This document shows, in pieces, positions 47,094 to 59,554 of a DNA stretch of 64,000 nt. The position numbers and the translations under genes were made by a program. The notes under the pieces are model-generated. The model saw only the letters and a list, made by a program, of their open reading frames with translations, was not told the DNA's origin and made no database searches. The stretch lies in assembly GCA_020698575.1 (NCBI GenBank), contig CM036242.1:14985124-15049123 (forward strand), written 5' to 3'. How positions within the stretch are numbered: the first letter of the stretch is position 1; each line of letters opens with the position of its first letter. The stretch is from Bostrychus sinensis (taxonomy: Eukaryota > Chordata > Actinopteri > Gobiiformes > Eleotridae).

Positions 47094-49140
47094 GTAAGTA
47101 TACCTTATTGTGATATTTACTGACAGGTAACACTGTTGTGGGCTTGGGTTAGAGTTTTTAAGACGATTTTCAGGGGTTTTCTTGCTGCACGTTTGGAAGG
47201 CAAGTCTACTGCAAGATGTGCAACTTGGGCTACCGTTCCCCACGACTCATTTACGACTATTCTACTAAGAAATCCCAACTAGAATCGTGTCACTCTTTTC
47301 TTTTTTTAACTTCTAGTGCCACATGTCTTGATGAATGGAGACATTGTGTCCTCAAAGGCGAAAACTTCAGAGAGCGAGAGAGACAGGGATAGCACCCCTC
47401 TGAATCCGCTGCAAAATAATGCACGGGCACGGCAGTTAAAGACACCCACTAAACTGATTTATTGGCGGTTTTGTCAGTCAGCGGGGCAGCAGCAGCAGCA
47501 GCAGCAGTCGCCCTATCTCTCTGCGGACTTCTGCGTCTCGTACCTCGGACAGCTCCTCTCCGCGTGCCTGTCGGTCTCTCACGTTCCGGCTGCGTCTGGA
47601 GCTGTCCCCTTACCCCGTGGTGCTGAAATCCTCAGCTTAGTCACGCGTCACAGTAGGCTTGATTATTCTATCAGAACCAAAAAGACTCAGCAGCTATTGG
47701 TTATTTTTATCGCAGGTAGCTTATATATACGAACATTTTGGCAATTTTTGGGGAGCCTGTTCTATTTTTATTTTGTCTTTTGGCATCCGGATTGCTTCTC
47801 AATACTGCCTTTTACAATACTAAGCGTGGGAGAAAGCCACATAACTTTATGATATTACAGTTAGTTATAGTGCTCATAGTCTGCTGGGAAAAAAAGACCA
47901 AACTCATTCTAAATACTGTCTTTCAAAGTTAAAAGAAAAGTTCAGTTGCTTTGCAATCGCAAATAAGGCAACCATTACGCTGATGCAAATTACCAATGAA
48001 GCCAGACATCTCATCATTGAAATACTCTTTAACTATCTCATGTTTACAGTTAAGCCCCGAGCTCCCTTTAACTTTTCCCCCTGAAACACTTCCTGTCCAT
48101 CCTTATCAGAAAGCAGCAGTTCCGCCTCCATATTACATTGCGTTACAATGATTAAACATGCCTCCGAACGCCAGTACAATTATCAGCCGTCCTAATCATC
48201 ATCATCACTGTGGATTACTGTGGTATCAGCCGGCTACAGTGCTGTTGACATTGTGGAACTCACCTGCAGCAAAGCCTCTATCTGTAAGCTGCCATTGCTG
48301 CTGCATGTCTAAGGAATTTAATGGAAAACACAAGCCCAGGAGGGCACTTTAGCCGCCTTGTATTGACACAACTTTAATCATAAGAAACATGTAATTTTTT
48401 CAACAAAAAAAAAAATCATTCCTGGATAATCCTCCCCTTGAACAACAGATTAAAGTGAGGCAATCTGATGTGGATCTGGATAGCCTGAGACTACAGCAGA
48501 TCAAGCCATTTGTTTGGGGGAATATGAAAACAAGATAGGGATGTATAGGGTCAGCGGTGTTACAGATACATCATTTGTAATGATCGAGTGGCATCTAGGC
48601 ATCTTAGTTTGAAATAAGAAAAAGATGTTGCTTTTTTATTGCTTTATAATTCCGTCCGTCTCTTTGCTTTGTAATGTGTTTGCTTGGGATTGGACCAAAT
48701 ATCGACTGTTGTCAATACTGATTGGATTAGTGCTCATCCACATTGCAGATATGCTGGCATATAAATATAAATAGCACATTTGGCATAGCATTTAGAAGAG
48801 GGACTCGGCAACGACTGCGAACTTGCACTCATAGTTCTTTTTTCTGTTTATATTACATCTAAATGCTCTAGAGTGGCATTATTTGTTATAGATAGATATT
48901 GTAACATAACCTGCAACGTATCAAGTAAGATATAATCTATTGCATTGCATTGCCCTATTTTATTTTACCCTTGTTTTTGGCTGTCCAGTCTGATTTGTTG
49001 AGTTGTTTATTTGGCACCGCTTCCCCACTCCTACCTTTTCTAACCCTTTCTTCCCCACCTCCTGACAACTCTCCCCTGGATTCCAAAGCCAGCTAACAAA
49101 GTCCGATTGTTCCCGTTTCAGGTCTCCCCTTTCGGAATAA
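47059..49140 (+). promoter_or_regulatory. Upstream ORF spanning the first splice junction
   Basis: If the donor at 47,094 joins the acceptor ending at 49,121, ATG at 47,059 reads MQQRGRMQVSLQ and then SPLSE before TAA at 49,138-49,140. It comprises 17 codons in two exons. It depends entirely on that junction. Confidence 0.4.
47094..49121 (+). other. cdh8: First intron of cdh8, with a second CpG-rich block
   Basis: Bounded by GTAAGTAT at the left and a TTGTTCCCGTTTCAG acceptor at the right. It holds a GC-rich block at 47,320-47,660 that includes a (CAG)7 run at about 47,487-47,508 and a long open frame (47,316-47,852) starting only at GTG. A strong acceptor (AG at 47,315-47,316) and a weaker donor (GTAGCT at 47,716) could bound an alternative 399-nt leader exon. 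Confidence 0.55.
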
Positions 49141-49146
49141 TTCCAA

Positions 49147-49233
49147 ATGGACGCTGAGCTGGAGCGCCTCACCCTCTTACCAACTGCTATGGAGGCACGC
49201 CAAGCCATGCAAGTGACCTTTATCACGCCATGA
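49147..49233 (+). promoter_or_regulatory. Upstream ORF 1, 28 codons
   Basis: ATG at 49,147 opens MDAELERLTLLPTAMEARQA and ends at TGA 49,231-49,233. It lies wholly in the leader, in a frame that does not reach the cadherin start. Confidence 0.5.
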
Positions 49234-49268
49234 ACGCCAGCGCCGCTGTTCAAAGAGGACACAAGTAA
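49230..49268 (+). promoter_or_regulatory. Upstream ORF 2, 12 codons, overlapping ORF 1
   Basis: Starts in the ATGA overlap at 49,230 (MNASAAVQRGHK) and stops at TAA 49,266-49,268, about 150 nt before the main start. Confidence 0.45.
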
Positions 49269-49418
49269 CCTTTTCTTGTTATCTAAGAAGGAGCTGTTGA
49301 TCTGAAGAGACGCAAAGAAGAGGAGGAAGGAGGAGGAAGGAGTGGGGGGGGAGTGGTACCACAGACACAGAGAGTGGTCTCGTTAAACAAACAAACAAAC
49401 AAACAAAACGCTGCCAGG

Positions 49419-49673
49419 ATGCCAAAGCGGTCCGAGGAGATGCTAATGGATCTGTGGATGTCCTTGCTGCTGGTTTGGATTACTTGTGTGTCGACGAGCC
49501 CTATCACAGGCCACTCCAAAAGTACACAAACTGGTGGGTCCACAGCAGTGGCAGCGGCAAGCGGTCTTGGCGAAGGACAAAGATTGCTGAGCCGCGCCAA
49601 GAGAGGATGGGTTTGGAATCAAATGTTTGTGCTGGAGGAATTTTCTGGACCCGATCCAATCCTAGTTGGCAGG
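49419..49673 (+). CDS. cdh8: Cadherin-8, first coding exon (85 codons, partial)
   Basis: Encodes the N-terminus of a type II classical cadherin, a calcium-dependent homophilic adhesion protein of the neuronal plasma membrane and synapse. Residues 12-27 are a hydrophobic signal-peptide core (LWMSLLLVWITCVS). Residues 28-58 are a short propeptide, and RAKR at 59-62 is a furin site. The mature protein then starts GWVWNQMFVLEEFSG, with Trp64 and Trp66 corresponding to the conserved Trp2/Trp4 that insert into the partner EC1 domain in strand-swapped type II cadherin dimers. The opening MPKRSEEMLMDLW and the MFVLEEFSGPDPILVGR stretch fit cadherin-8 better than cadherin-6, -11 or -18, whose equivalent segments I recall as differing at several positions. 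The start at 49,419 has a favourable CCAGGATGC context. The exon ends after the AGG codon (phase 0) at donor GTGAGT (49,674). Frame continuing past 49,673 is intron. The rest of EC1-EC5, the membrane segment and the cytoplasmic tail lie outside the window. Confidence 0.88.
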
Positions 49674-52500
49674 GTGAGTGTCTGTGATTGTCAGCATTAT
49701 ATTAAGCTCGCTTATCATGTGGAAACATTAATTCGGCCATTTGAATGCTTCCTTCAGTTTTGCTCCATGGGTAAAGGGAGGGTTGGGGGCGTGAAGCAGA
49801 AGGAGATATAGGGGGCAATAGAGATGCATAAAGACAGGATAGAAGGGAATCTTTAAAATGTGTTACACTTTTAATAGCTTTAAGCTCTTGTTGTGTTGGC
49901 TGTCCTTGAAATGTGACCCACTACTGCAACAAAGCAAGTTAATGCGAACCCATTTTCACGAAATGATTAATTGTTACAACTCTTGCTATTGTTTGTAGAA
50001 ATGTAAAATAGTTTATTTCCTACAGTTCTGGAGAAAGAACCAGCCTATTGCTTTTGTGAATGCTCGAATTTCAAATCACAGTTTCTTCTTTTATGATGCT
50101 AAACGTACCTTGCCATGTTTGCATTGCTACTCCTTTGAAATATTGTTAATTATTTAGATAGATGTCTTGCATTATATCATAGTGTGGGCAGAAATATAGA
50201 TTATCCTCAAATATACTTGCTCAAGAAGATAATATTTGACCTTGCTATTCTATCTTATTGAAATTTCTATCAGATTTCTGTACCTTGTTACAATAGATAG
50301 ACTCGCAGTACTCTTTGCCCCCCCCTCTTTTAAGTAGCTTTGTTAAGTTCCGTGTGGGCTTATCCTGCGGCTAAGGGCCACCTGCTCCTTGGCCTTGTGT
50401 GGACGTGACAGGCACAGTTCAATGGAAGAGGAGAGGCTAGTGGCCAGAGCGACCAAGCAGCCTGTTCACGGCTCTTAGCTGGCGCTCACCTGGGGAGAGT
50501 CAGCCTGGCACCCCCCTCCCTCCCTACCTTCCACTGTTGATATTCGATTGGGTTCGCTGTCAGTCTTGTCAGTCTAAAATGTTGGCTTTCTTGTCTTATT
50601 TCTACTCTGTTGTATGTCTTAGGGATTGCTAGATAAAAAACAAACAAACAAAAAAAAAAAAGAACAGATAGACCTCCTAACATGCAACCACACAAAAAAA
50701 AGACTTACATTTTATAAAATGTAAAAAATATATATGATTCTACTATGATCCTTATGTAGTTGTAAGGCCACAAAAAATGTTCAGTTATTTGCATTTTGAT
50801 TTGACAGACGCCTTTATGTCTTTCCTGATAAAACCCTCTCCATTTATCTGGGCTTGGGATTGGCACAAAGAGTACACTAGCTTGTGGCCCCTTGTGGCTG
50901 GATAGGAAAAATTACTACAAAAATAAAATTTCATTCATTTTGATGTTTTTTTAACTAATTCCTGGTTTGAGAGATACTCCGCTCTGTAACTTGGATCTGA
51001 AAACACACATTTAGCCAGATCCATTACTTGCAAATTTTATTTACAACTTGGAAATTTTGTGGCAACATTTTCCTTCAGCAGTTTAGTGGTATACACAGCC
51101 TGGATATAACAGTTATATTGTTTTTCTTAAATTACATATCCTGCTGTTTATTTTTCTATGCCAAGCTTTGTCATATGGCAGCATCAATTAAACATTCGCC
51201 ACCATGTGGGATTTGCACCTGTGTTTGCTAAATAGCGACGCAACACAAAAATGCTGTTAAGTGATGCATTAATTTTTCAGGCGAGTTAATTAGTCAGCCC
51301 CTGCTGGATGCAACAGTGGCTGCTCATCAAAAGGATCAAGTAAGAAAACCCCCTATACAGTGTCCATACTTCAGCTCTGTGCAAAAATTTACATTGTTTT
51401 TGATAAATCCCTAGAATCATAGATGTCTTAATAATAATTATTGTGGTCAAGGAAAGGAAACAATGTGTTCTAACAAAGTGTTCAAGTCACCATACCGCAC
51501 CTATGAAAGATTAAACTTAAGAAACAGATATTTTCCATTGGTCTGTTTTGTTTTTGTTTTTTTCTCCAGAGCTGTACAAGGCATTTTCTAAGCTTTGGCA
51601 CTGACTACTCTCTACTTTATGTGCTGTAAGCTTGAAAGATCTGGTGGTTAGTCAGCAGAGGACAGCATTTCCGGTCATGAAGAATTGTGTTCCCCTCTTC
51701 AGGCTTCGATAAAATGCTTGGCAACAAACTTAGCCGCTGTAGCAGGTTAGTCATAGGTGTAAAGCATCATCATTATAGCTGAAGGACAGAGTGGGGAGCC
51801 AGTTGCAGGGGCTGCTCATATTTGAAAGAGGACGCTTTGCCTTTTGCTAAGCGATGGTGATGGGTTGCGCTCACATCAAGGTTAAGTGCTCATGAGTATG
51901 CCTGGCAGAGCTAAGATAAGTCCGGCTGCGATGGCATTGTGTTGGTTTAAGACGCTAAATCTTGTCTATTCTTCCCGCTTTTTTTTCCCTCAGTAGTTCT
52001 CACGCCTAATTAAAAAATGAAGCAAAATGGGTGGGAGGTGTGATTCAAATGGGTCATACAGTACACAGTACGCAGTGTATTTTGCACGATTCTCCTCCAC
52101 TGTGTGTGAGGCCGCCTGTGTCTGGGTTTGTGGGCTGACTGTCAAGCATCTCCCGGCCAAGACTGGATTCTTTCCACGCTGCATATTTTGTAATTGCTGA
52201 GATCTAATTATACATGCATCCCTAATATGTCTGTGTGTGCTTTCCCCATCACCTGACGTCACCCCATCACGTGATTAAGAACCCGGTTGGCATGTGCTGT
52301 TGGCACTGGCATAAAAAAATCATTAACACCATTTAAAATCTTTCACATTGGCTTCTTCAGTGTTGACAAAACACTGTGAATCCTGTGTAACCCCACTCAA
52401 ACCACAGTGCAGAAATACAATTAAACTGAGCTATGAGTCACTGCTTCTTTGTGCCATGTATGTAAACATTGCTTAGGACATGATAACAACAATGTAAAGT
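49674..52500 (+). other. cdh8: cdh8 intron, proximal part, no exon
   Basis: Starts with GTGAGTGTCTG. The 50,310-50,540 and 51,240-52,270 parts are repeat-free with higher GC and are candidate intronic enhancers. An A-rich tract lies near 50,637-50,660. No continuation of EC1 coding is found. Confidence 0.55.
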
Positions 52501-52935
52501 TTAAAGCCGCATATAATGTTTTATATAGGCTTTTTGAAATAATTTTGAACACATTCGCATTAGTATTTTACTTCAAATAATGCACATGTATGGACAATGA
52601 CGTCTTTTGTGGAGCTGTTACTGTTACAGAGCTTGGATTAGGCGTTTGTCTCCCCCTACTGCCAATGGTGGGGAACAGGGGAAAAAAAATGACCATTTAG
52701 CACAGCTCTTACCAACCTGCCGCTAACAGATTGAGGTTACTTCTTTGTAGTGACGGCAATTTAAGTGCTGAAATTATTAGAATGTGTCCGTAACGGTGTA
52801 TGGGCTTTAGAAACACGCAGGAGCACTGCCTGGTTTTGTATGTGTGTAGTATGAGTGATGATACCTGAGCGTTTTCAGCCTCTGAGAAGGAGACGAGCTC
52901 AGTATATAGCATTACTCATGTGTGAATGAAACTAT
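52501..52935 (+). mobile_element. Dispersed ~450-bp family, copy 4 (in cdh8 intron)
   Basis: Carries TTTTTGAAATAATTTTGAAC, GGATTAGGCGTTTGTCTCCC, GTGACGGCAATTTAAGTGCT, AACGGTGTATGGGCTTTAGA and GTGAATGAAACTATATAC in the order seen in the other copies. Confidence 0.8.
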
Positions 52936-53645
52936 ATACTTCTCCAGCTTTATAACAGCTATAAAAGCTCAAAGAAGTCCATTTAGCAGGATAGGGTTGC
53001 CTTTAACCAACATGTAAGTCTTATGTTTCATACCAAAGGAGGATTTAACAAACTGACGGTGTTTATGTCTCAACAAAAAGTCTGACACCAGAACCATTCT
53101 TAGTGTAGTCTCTCTGGAATCTTCCCCAGTAAAACCATATTCATACCTTATGTTTCTGATTATTGATGTGCTGGTGTCTCCTGCATATATATATATGTTT
53201 ATTTTGTCCCATGTTTTTTGATTAGTTAATATTTAGCGAAAATGAATTTTGTGTCTGAATTTGTGTGGTCCATTCACTGGAAATTCAAGTCAGACTGACA
53301 GGGAGTAACAAATTTAGTTTTGACAGTACTTGATTGTGTGTTTGCTAGGCTTACTGCACAAATGTTTTGACAAATTGAATGACTACCAACAATTCTCCTG
53401 GACCACTGGACATTTTTTTTTTTAGTTAAAGAGTTATTAGACCAAAAATAACAATAGGAAATGTCTATTGTCTATGACGCAACCCAGAGCCCAACTTCAT
53501 TATTATTTACAGTACACTACAGTGTAATGCTGCAGTATGGATGTTTCTGTCACAAACACAGCATAAAGCCACATATTGTTTAGTTTCAACATGAAACAAA
53601 TGCGATTTGAGAGGAGCCATTTTGTGTTGGTTCTAGATTTGCAAA
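52936..53645. other. Intronic, nothing recognised
   Basis: AT-rich intron sequence without exon-like features. Confidence 0.45.
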
Positions 53646-53900
53646 CACAATTCCAAAAAAAGTTGGGAAGCTGCATAAAATGTAAATAAAACATGATGCA
53701 ATGATTTGAAAATCTCTCTAAAACCATATTTTTATCACAGAGAAAGTGAAGCAAAAACAACATATCATGTGTTGAAACTGCAACCTTGTATAACGTTATT
53801 AAAATATTATCTCATTTTGCATTTGATGGCTGCAACATATCCCAAAAACAAATGAACAAAGGCAACAAATTGAAATAAAAGAGACTGGGTATAAAAAGAG
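53646..53900 (-). mobile_element. Dispersed repeat, inverted partner of 18,890-19,184
   Basis: The plus strand starts CACAATTCCAAAAAAAGTTG and runs through AAATGTAAATAAAACATGAT, ATTATCTCATTTTGCATTTG and AAGGCAACAAATTG. It is the mirrored order of the 18.9-kb copy. Confidence 0.6.
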
Positions 53901-54640
53901 CTTTGTAGAAAGACGGAGTTATAATTAGAGTTGTATGTCCGTCATGTCCCATCTTCTTTAGAATTTGATTTGTTTCTTGCTACACTAATGGCTTTCTGTA
54001 AACCAGTATAAAAAAAAACAAAAAAAAACTGACACATAATTGGCCAAAAGAAATGGACAGATTTTCGTTTTATCTTTGCTATTAACATGAAAGTAAAAGA
54101 AGGTTGTGTGCAAGTGTGAGAAGGACAAGCACAAGGCATGAAAGCAGGCTTTTTTCACTTTTTTATTTATTTTTTTTTTTTGACACCATGAGTCACTGAG
54201 CGGCGTTTTCTCGTCAGGCAGGGGCAGACGCTCGGTACCTGTTAAAGCCAAGCAGAGAAGACAGCTGTGAAAGCTTATTGCTCGCCTGTAGTTTCAAATG
54301 AACACAACTTTGGAAGGGGATTTTAGGATTACTCATCATGAGCCAGGAATGCTTCTGAAATAAGCTGCCATTAAGGACCGGAAATAGGCAAATGGAGTGT
54401 GAAGGTAGATAGGTTTGTACATATCCTGGTGGACTGTGGATGCAGGTTTTTGCATGTTGTTGACAATGAGTGGGAGAAAGCACTTGAGCGGGTAAAGACT
54501 CTCATGTCGACCAGTGGAGGGTAATGTTAGGGAAAAGCAGCTCTTGATTTAGGTTGATGCCAGATTGGAACAGCCGGAGAATTGCTCTGCTGTGATTTGC
54601 TGTTACATACCGCTAGTGCTGTCGCTGGCGTTTGACCTGA
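53901..54640. other. Intronic, nothing recognised
   Basis: Contains an A-rich stretch near 54,009-54,030 and a T-rich run near 54,160-54,181. No exon is seen. Confidence 0.45.
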
Positions 54641-54644
54641 TAAA

Positions 54645-55262
54645 CTGTAGCATAAAGTGGAAGAAGTACTCAAAATATGTATTTAGGTAAAAGTATTGTT
54701 AAATACTAGTGCTCTAGTAGAAGTAAATGTACTCATCAAATGTATTTCTTGATTAATGGGAAAATGTATGGTAGGGAGTAGAAAGTACTCCCTGTGTAAA
54801 AAAAAAACAACAAAACAAAACAAAACAAAAAAAAAAAAAAAACTGGTGAGTGTGTGTATGAGTTTTTATTGTAAAAAAAAAAATCTACTTTTTTTAATGA
54901 TGATCTGAGACAGTGAGTCACAGAGACGTGAGAAAAAGGGATGCAATTATTCATAGAAGGTAAAGGTTTTATTCTGTCACCAGATTTTTACCGTGAATTT
55001 CTGGTAACCACAGTTGCTGGTGTTTTACCGCGCACACATTTTTTTTTTTTTACAGTGCTGCTACAATCCCCTACTACTATTACTGCTACTAATATCACTA
55101 TTACTACAACTAATACCACTATACCTATTACTGCAGATTGTACTATTATTACTACTGTTACTACCCATGTTGCCACTGAGAAGAAAAGTACTTTTACTCA
55201 TTTTACTAATTTAAAGTAACTTATTTTCATTTAAAATGTAAGTAAAAGTACCCCTACACTAC
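54645..55262. mobile_element. DNA repeat with AAGTACTC-type ends and a triplet array core
   Basis: The left side reads AGTGGAAGAAGTACTCAAAA, then TTTAGGTAAAAGTATTG. The right side, inverted, reads TAGTGTAGGGGTACTTTTAC. This is the pattern of a common fish repeat built from AAAGTA/TACTTT words. A degenerate ACT/ATT triplet array lies at about 55,060-55,170. The ends match only loosely and no target duplication was found. Confidence 0.5.
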
Positions 55263-58200
55263 CAATATTACTATTAGTAATAGTGTAATAACTGTAGTTT
55301 GTCATATTAGTACTATTATTACTAGAAAATGCGCACTTTACTGTTGTTGTTAGTCACATAGGTGCCATACAGCAATTTCAACCAATTGAAAAACAGTGCT
55401 TTCCTTTTGTGATTGCCCCTTTTTACGTGGCATACAAGCATTGCTAAGCTTTAGCTATTTAGGGCACTCACAACTTGACTTGTCAGTATGGCTAAAAAGA
55501 GTTGTTACTCACTAAAGAGGGTCAGCAACAATGCAACTTCCTGAGAAAAGTACAGGCTATTGATGACCTTTTTTACACTATGTAGGTATCTTTAGCTGCA
55601 TACAATAGAAAAGCTTTAATATTATTACCCAATTCAGCACAAGACAAATAACACCTTAAACCAAAAAGCTATTCACCATTAATTATTAACACTAATGATG
55701 AACATGAATATTCATTTTGGAAAGTCAAAGTAATTAATTCTTGTAAATACGCAAACATGCACATCATCCAGAATTAAGAGAGCTCTGCAATCACACTCTG
55801 AAAGTTTTTTTTTTTTTTTGTACAGTAGTACAAATATAACCTTAATGTACCTGTGGTCAGGGAGACTGCTGTTTTACTGCCTAATAGCATAATCAGCTAA
55901 TGTTAGCATTGATTTATATATTGCATTTAATAGTGTCAGCTAGCATGCTAATGACTTGCACGATTCTCCAAACTTGGCTTGTTTTTTACTATTTTGTTTG
56001 CATTTTTTTTCTCAACAGGGCTCACACTATATTTTGGAGTAAAGCACTATCATAAAGCAAACAATAAAAAAAAAAAAATGACACTGGTGTGACCCTTCAC
56101 TCAGATTTAAAGCCATCACTGCCTTGTTGTTTTGGCTATCCAGGACATGTAGTTTTCTCATGAGACCTAGGACTTCTGGGTCACTGGAATGGTGCTCCCA
56201 TTGTAGCAAGGTTGTTTTTCATCAAGATACGCCAGGGTGAGGTAAAGGAAGCTTCATTCACCCTGCAACAACTCATGTACTCATCACCTGACTCCAAAGC
56301 TCTTAAAAAAAAAAAAAAAAATGTATAGTCCCCCTTAAAAATAAGTAACAAAAGCAGCACAGAGTATGCTTTTGGCAATCCCAAAGCAGAATCAGTCCTT
56401 CAGATACGGTAGATTAACTTTTTCGAAAATAAATTCCCAAAGTCTACTGTAAGACATAAATCTCCTGCATTGTCAGCTGAATTTTCCTTACTATTCTTTA
56501 GTGTCAGGGCCCTTTCAATTATTCAAACATACAAAAGAAACAACTCATTTGCTTTGGGCTATTAAGGACAAAACATTGCCTAAGAACAAAAGACAAACAG
56601 AGAACAAATTGCAGCGTTAGCACCAAAGAGAATCAGTCTGTTTGCTTTGTAGAGCGGCAGATTGATGGCAGCCAGAGTAACAATATCTCACTGCCTCACA
56701 TGTAACTTTTCTACACCCTTTCACTCGCAGGCCTGTCGTTTAGTGCATACAGCTCCAGGATTGTTAATGATGGATCCCTTAGCTTCTGAGCGGTAGTGCC
56801 GATATGCTAAATTGACTTATTTCCCCCAACCCATTGTCCAAGGCTTTCATCCACCCCTGCATTGTATATGTTTTTCACACAAAGAGAATTGATAATCAAC
56901 CATTAATATTCATCAATCAGGGCTGAAGCGGAAGATTGTAGGGACTGACAGAGATACAAGGAGAAAAAAAAAGGCTTTGATTATTGATTCAGCAAAGAGA
57001 AGGGATGTGTCCGTTAGAAGAATGCGCTGTGTCGGCGTGTGTGTGCTGTGCGGCTCGGGGATGGAAACACAAGCTTCATTCTACCAAACAAGCTGTTTGA
57101 CAGAATTCCCAGCAAGTCGGACCACAGCCGTTTCAGATTGCTGCTGTACTGTGCGTGAGAGCGGCCTGTTGTTGGCAGCGCTGGTTCATGTTCTGTTGTA
57201 GTACTGATGTTTGACTTGTGTTCACCTTAAATTGAAGAGCAGTCTGAGATATTTGCTTTGCTGTTTTCTCTTTTTAAGGCAGAGGTAAAGTCAGGTAAAG
57301 TCACTGAGAGATCAAGCCATTGCATCAGCTTTTATTTGCCACATTGCCTCAAGGCTTTCCTCTTTTTTTTTCAAAGACATATATAATTTATATGGCTTTT
57401 TTTTTTTCATTTTGGCAGCTCACTTTCTGTGCCAAAGTTACATACATGAAAATAAAAGGATAAAAAATTATTAGTAAATTCAAAATTTGGGTTGATGGCA
57501 TATAAACATTTGGTTTATGCAATTTCACCATATCTTTTGATCTCATGATGGATTTTGTATATGAAGTCCCATTACGTTAAGACCATAGATATTATAGATC
57601 TTTTTTTTTTCCAATCAAATATATGTATTTTTTTTTTTTTTTTTAATTTGGCCACTTTTTTTTTTTTTTTTTTTTTTTGTCATAGAAATACAATTTACAT
57701 AGCCGTAGTGACTACACTATTGCTTACACTATTGACTATATTTTGCAAAATCAACTTTTCTGAGCTTTCTATCATGTTATAATGTCATTCCCCCATCATC
57801 ATCATCCCTGTTTTGCTTCTTTCACAGATGTTTAAGCTGACCAATGTGTAAGCACTGACCAATCAACCAGCCCTCTACATCCTCTGTATTCTTATTCATT
57901 AAAAAAAAACACACAAAAAAAAACACAGTGTACAGCTCTGTTTCCACTGATTCCTCACAGCTATGTTTCATTTTGAATGGTAAAATGGCATCATACGAAA
58001 AGTTTAAGAACGTGAAGTGCTGTTTTTCTTTCATTATGTCCACAATACTCTGCAATCTACTGCCCTCTGCTGGTCTCTTCCTCTTTTCTTTATGGCATCT
58101 GTAGAGCACTGGCCATTTGGCTTAGTCAGATAATGTTTTTAAAGGTTGTAAAACGTGCTGTGGTGTTTTAGAGATGACCAAAATTGGTTTAAAAAATTGT

Positions 58201-59554
58201 TGTACATATATGTACACCACAATCTGCACAGTTTTTGAAAAGGCCCATTGGGGAAAAAGCTTAATAAAGCTTAATAAGCTTGTAAAGCTTAATTGTTTCA
58301 AAGATACTGTCAACTCATTGCTGTAGTTAGTGAAGATAAGTTCAAGTAATCCAATTTGAGGTTCGGAAATTCATTGCATTATTTGTTATTGCTATATATG
58401 CTCTATAAGTGATCACACTGAATCATCTGTAACCATGACAGATGGCTTGCACAAATCCAATCTGTGTCTATGTTTGCCGCCACACACTGCACTTATATCT
58501 TAAAGTTTTGGCATCCAACCCCCCTACTTTTTTAATTAATTAATTTATTTTTTGTAACATTCGGCACTTTGGAGCACCACTACAGATTCGGAACGTGGGT
58601 CTATAAATACTGATGCAAGCTACTTCTGCTCTTCTGTCTCTGTCCCCTTTCTCTCCCTTCCCTGTTGCTCTCTCCTCATCCTCCGCCCCTCGTCGTCTTC
58701 TCACCGTGACGGGGTGATTATGGAGAGAGTGACTCTTGAGCCCCAGTAAGTCTGCCTGCGGGCCTGATGGGCTGTAGTAAAATGACATTGTTCACATTTC
58801 TCACAGTGTTTGGCTTTGGTCGAGGTTGAGGTTGGGATCCAGGCCTCGAATACAACTGCGGATCACTCCCCCATCCTGCCGCCGGGCTTACTGTTGTGGC
58901 TCTAAACACATCAAAGGTTGATTTTTTTTCCCTCTCTCCTGCAAAAGCCGCCCCTAATTAGCCACATTCCCCCACACCTTAATCTGCATTTGCTCCGCTC
59001 GAATTGTTAAAGATTTTACCTGCCCTTGATTGATGAATGCAGAGCCAGAGTCAACGAGAATATTAGCCGGATTATTGCTAGTGATTGATAGCCATTACTC
59101 CACATAAATTATAAGGCACTGGCTTGGAAATAATACATTGGAAGACATGGAGCCTAAATTAGACTCCAGGTTTCATTCAAGCTGTGATTACACCCAAGAA
59201 TGGAAACCCATCGATGTGTGTTGGACTGAGTTTAATTCCGTTTGGTTTCTCACACCCACAACATGGCCAGGAATGCAGCTCTGTAATCTCTCTCCAGGCA
59301 GCAGTATTAAGATGTGTATTGAGTAGCAGTCTGTCTTTCAGCTCTTAGATGTCCATTGTATACTCTGGTGTGGTTTAAAAAAAATACAAAAACTAGAAGC
59401 ATTCAGAGAGAGCAGACCTCCGAAAAAACCCTAAATGCCCAGATCGAGCTCAATAACTATTACAGATACATCAAATGTGTGAACATACTACTGAAAGAGA
59501 AAACTCACCAAGTGTGTAGCTACATTTGCTATTCAATTTCATATGTACCCCCTT
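55263..59554. other. cdh8: cdh8 intron, about 4.3 kb, no exon
   Basis: Several T or A runs (55,806-55,820; 56,305-56,321; 57,628-57,644; 57,656-57,678). Repeated AAGCTTAAT words lie at 58,257-58,292. The 56,600-57,330 and 58,540-59,330 parts are repeat-free with mixed composition and are candidate regulatory DNA. No cadherin coding is found. Confidence 0.5.

Larger units (their letters stand above)
49122..49418 (+). other. cdh8: 5' untranslated part of the start-codon exon
   Basis: Begins after the CAG acceptor at 49,119-49,121. It contains two overlapping short upstream ORFs, a purine-rich stretch (GAGGAGGAAGGAGGAGGAAG near 49,320-49,340), a G8 run and an (AAAC)n run ending 12 nt before the start codon. 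Confidence 0.65.

Noticed and set aside
47316..47852. Poly-Gln-containing frame of 178 codons as a protein gene
   Set aside because: It starts only at GTG, has no recognisable domain and lies in a cdh8 intron. Kept only as a possible alternative leader exon.
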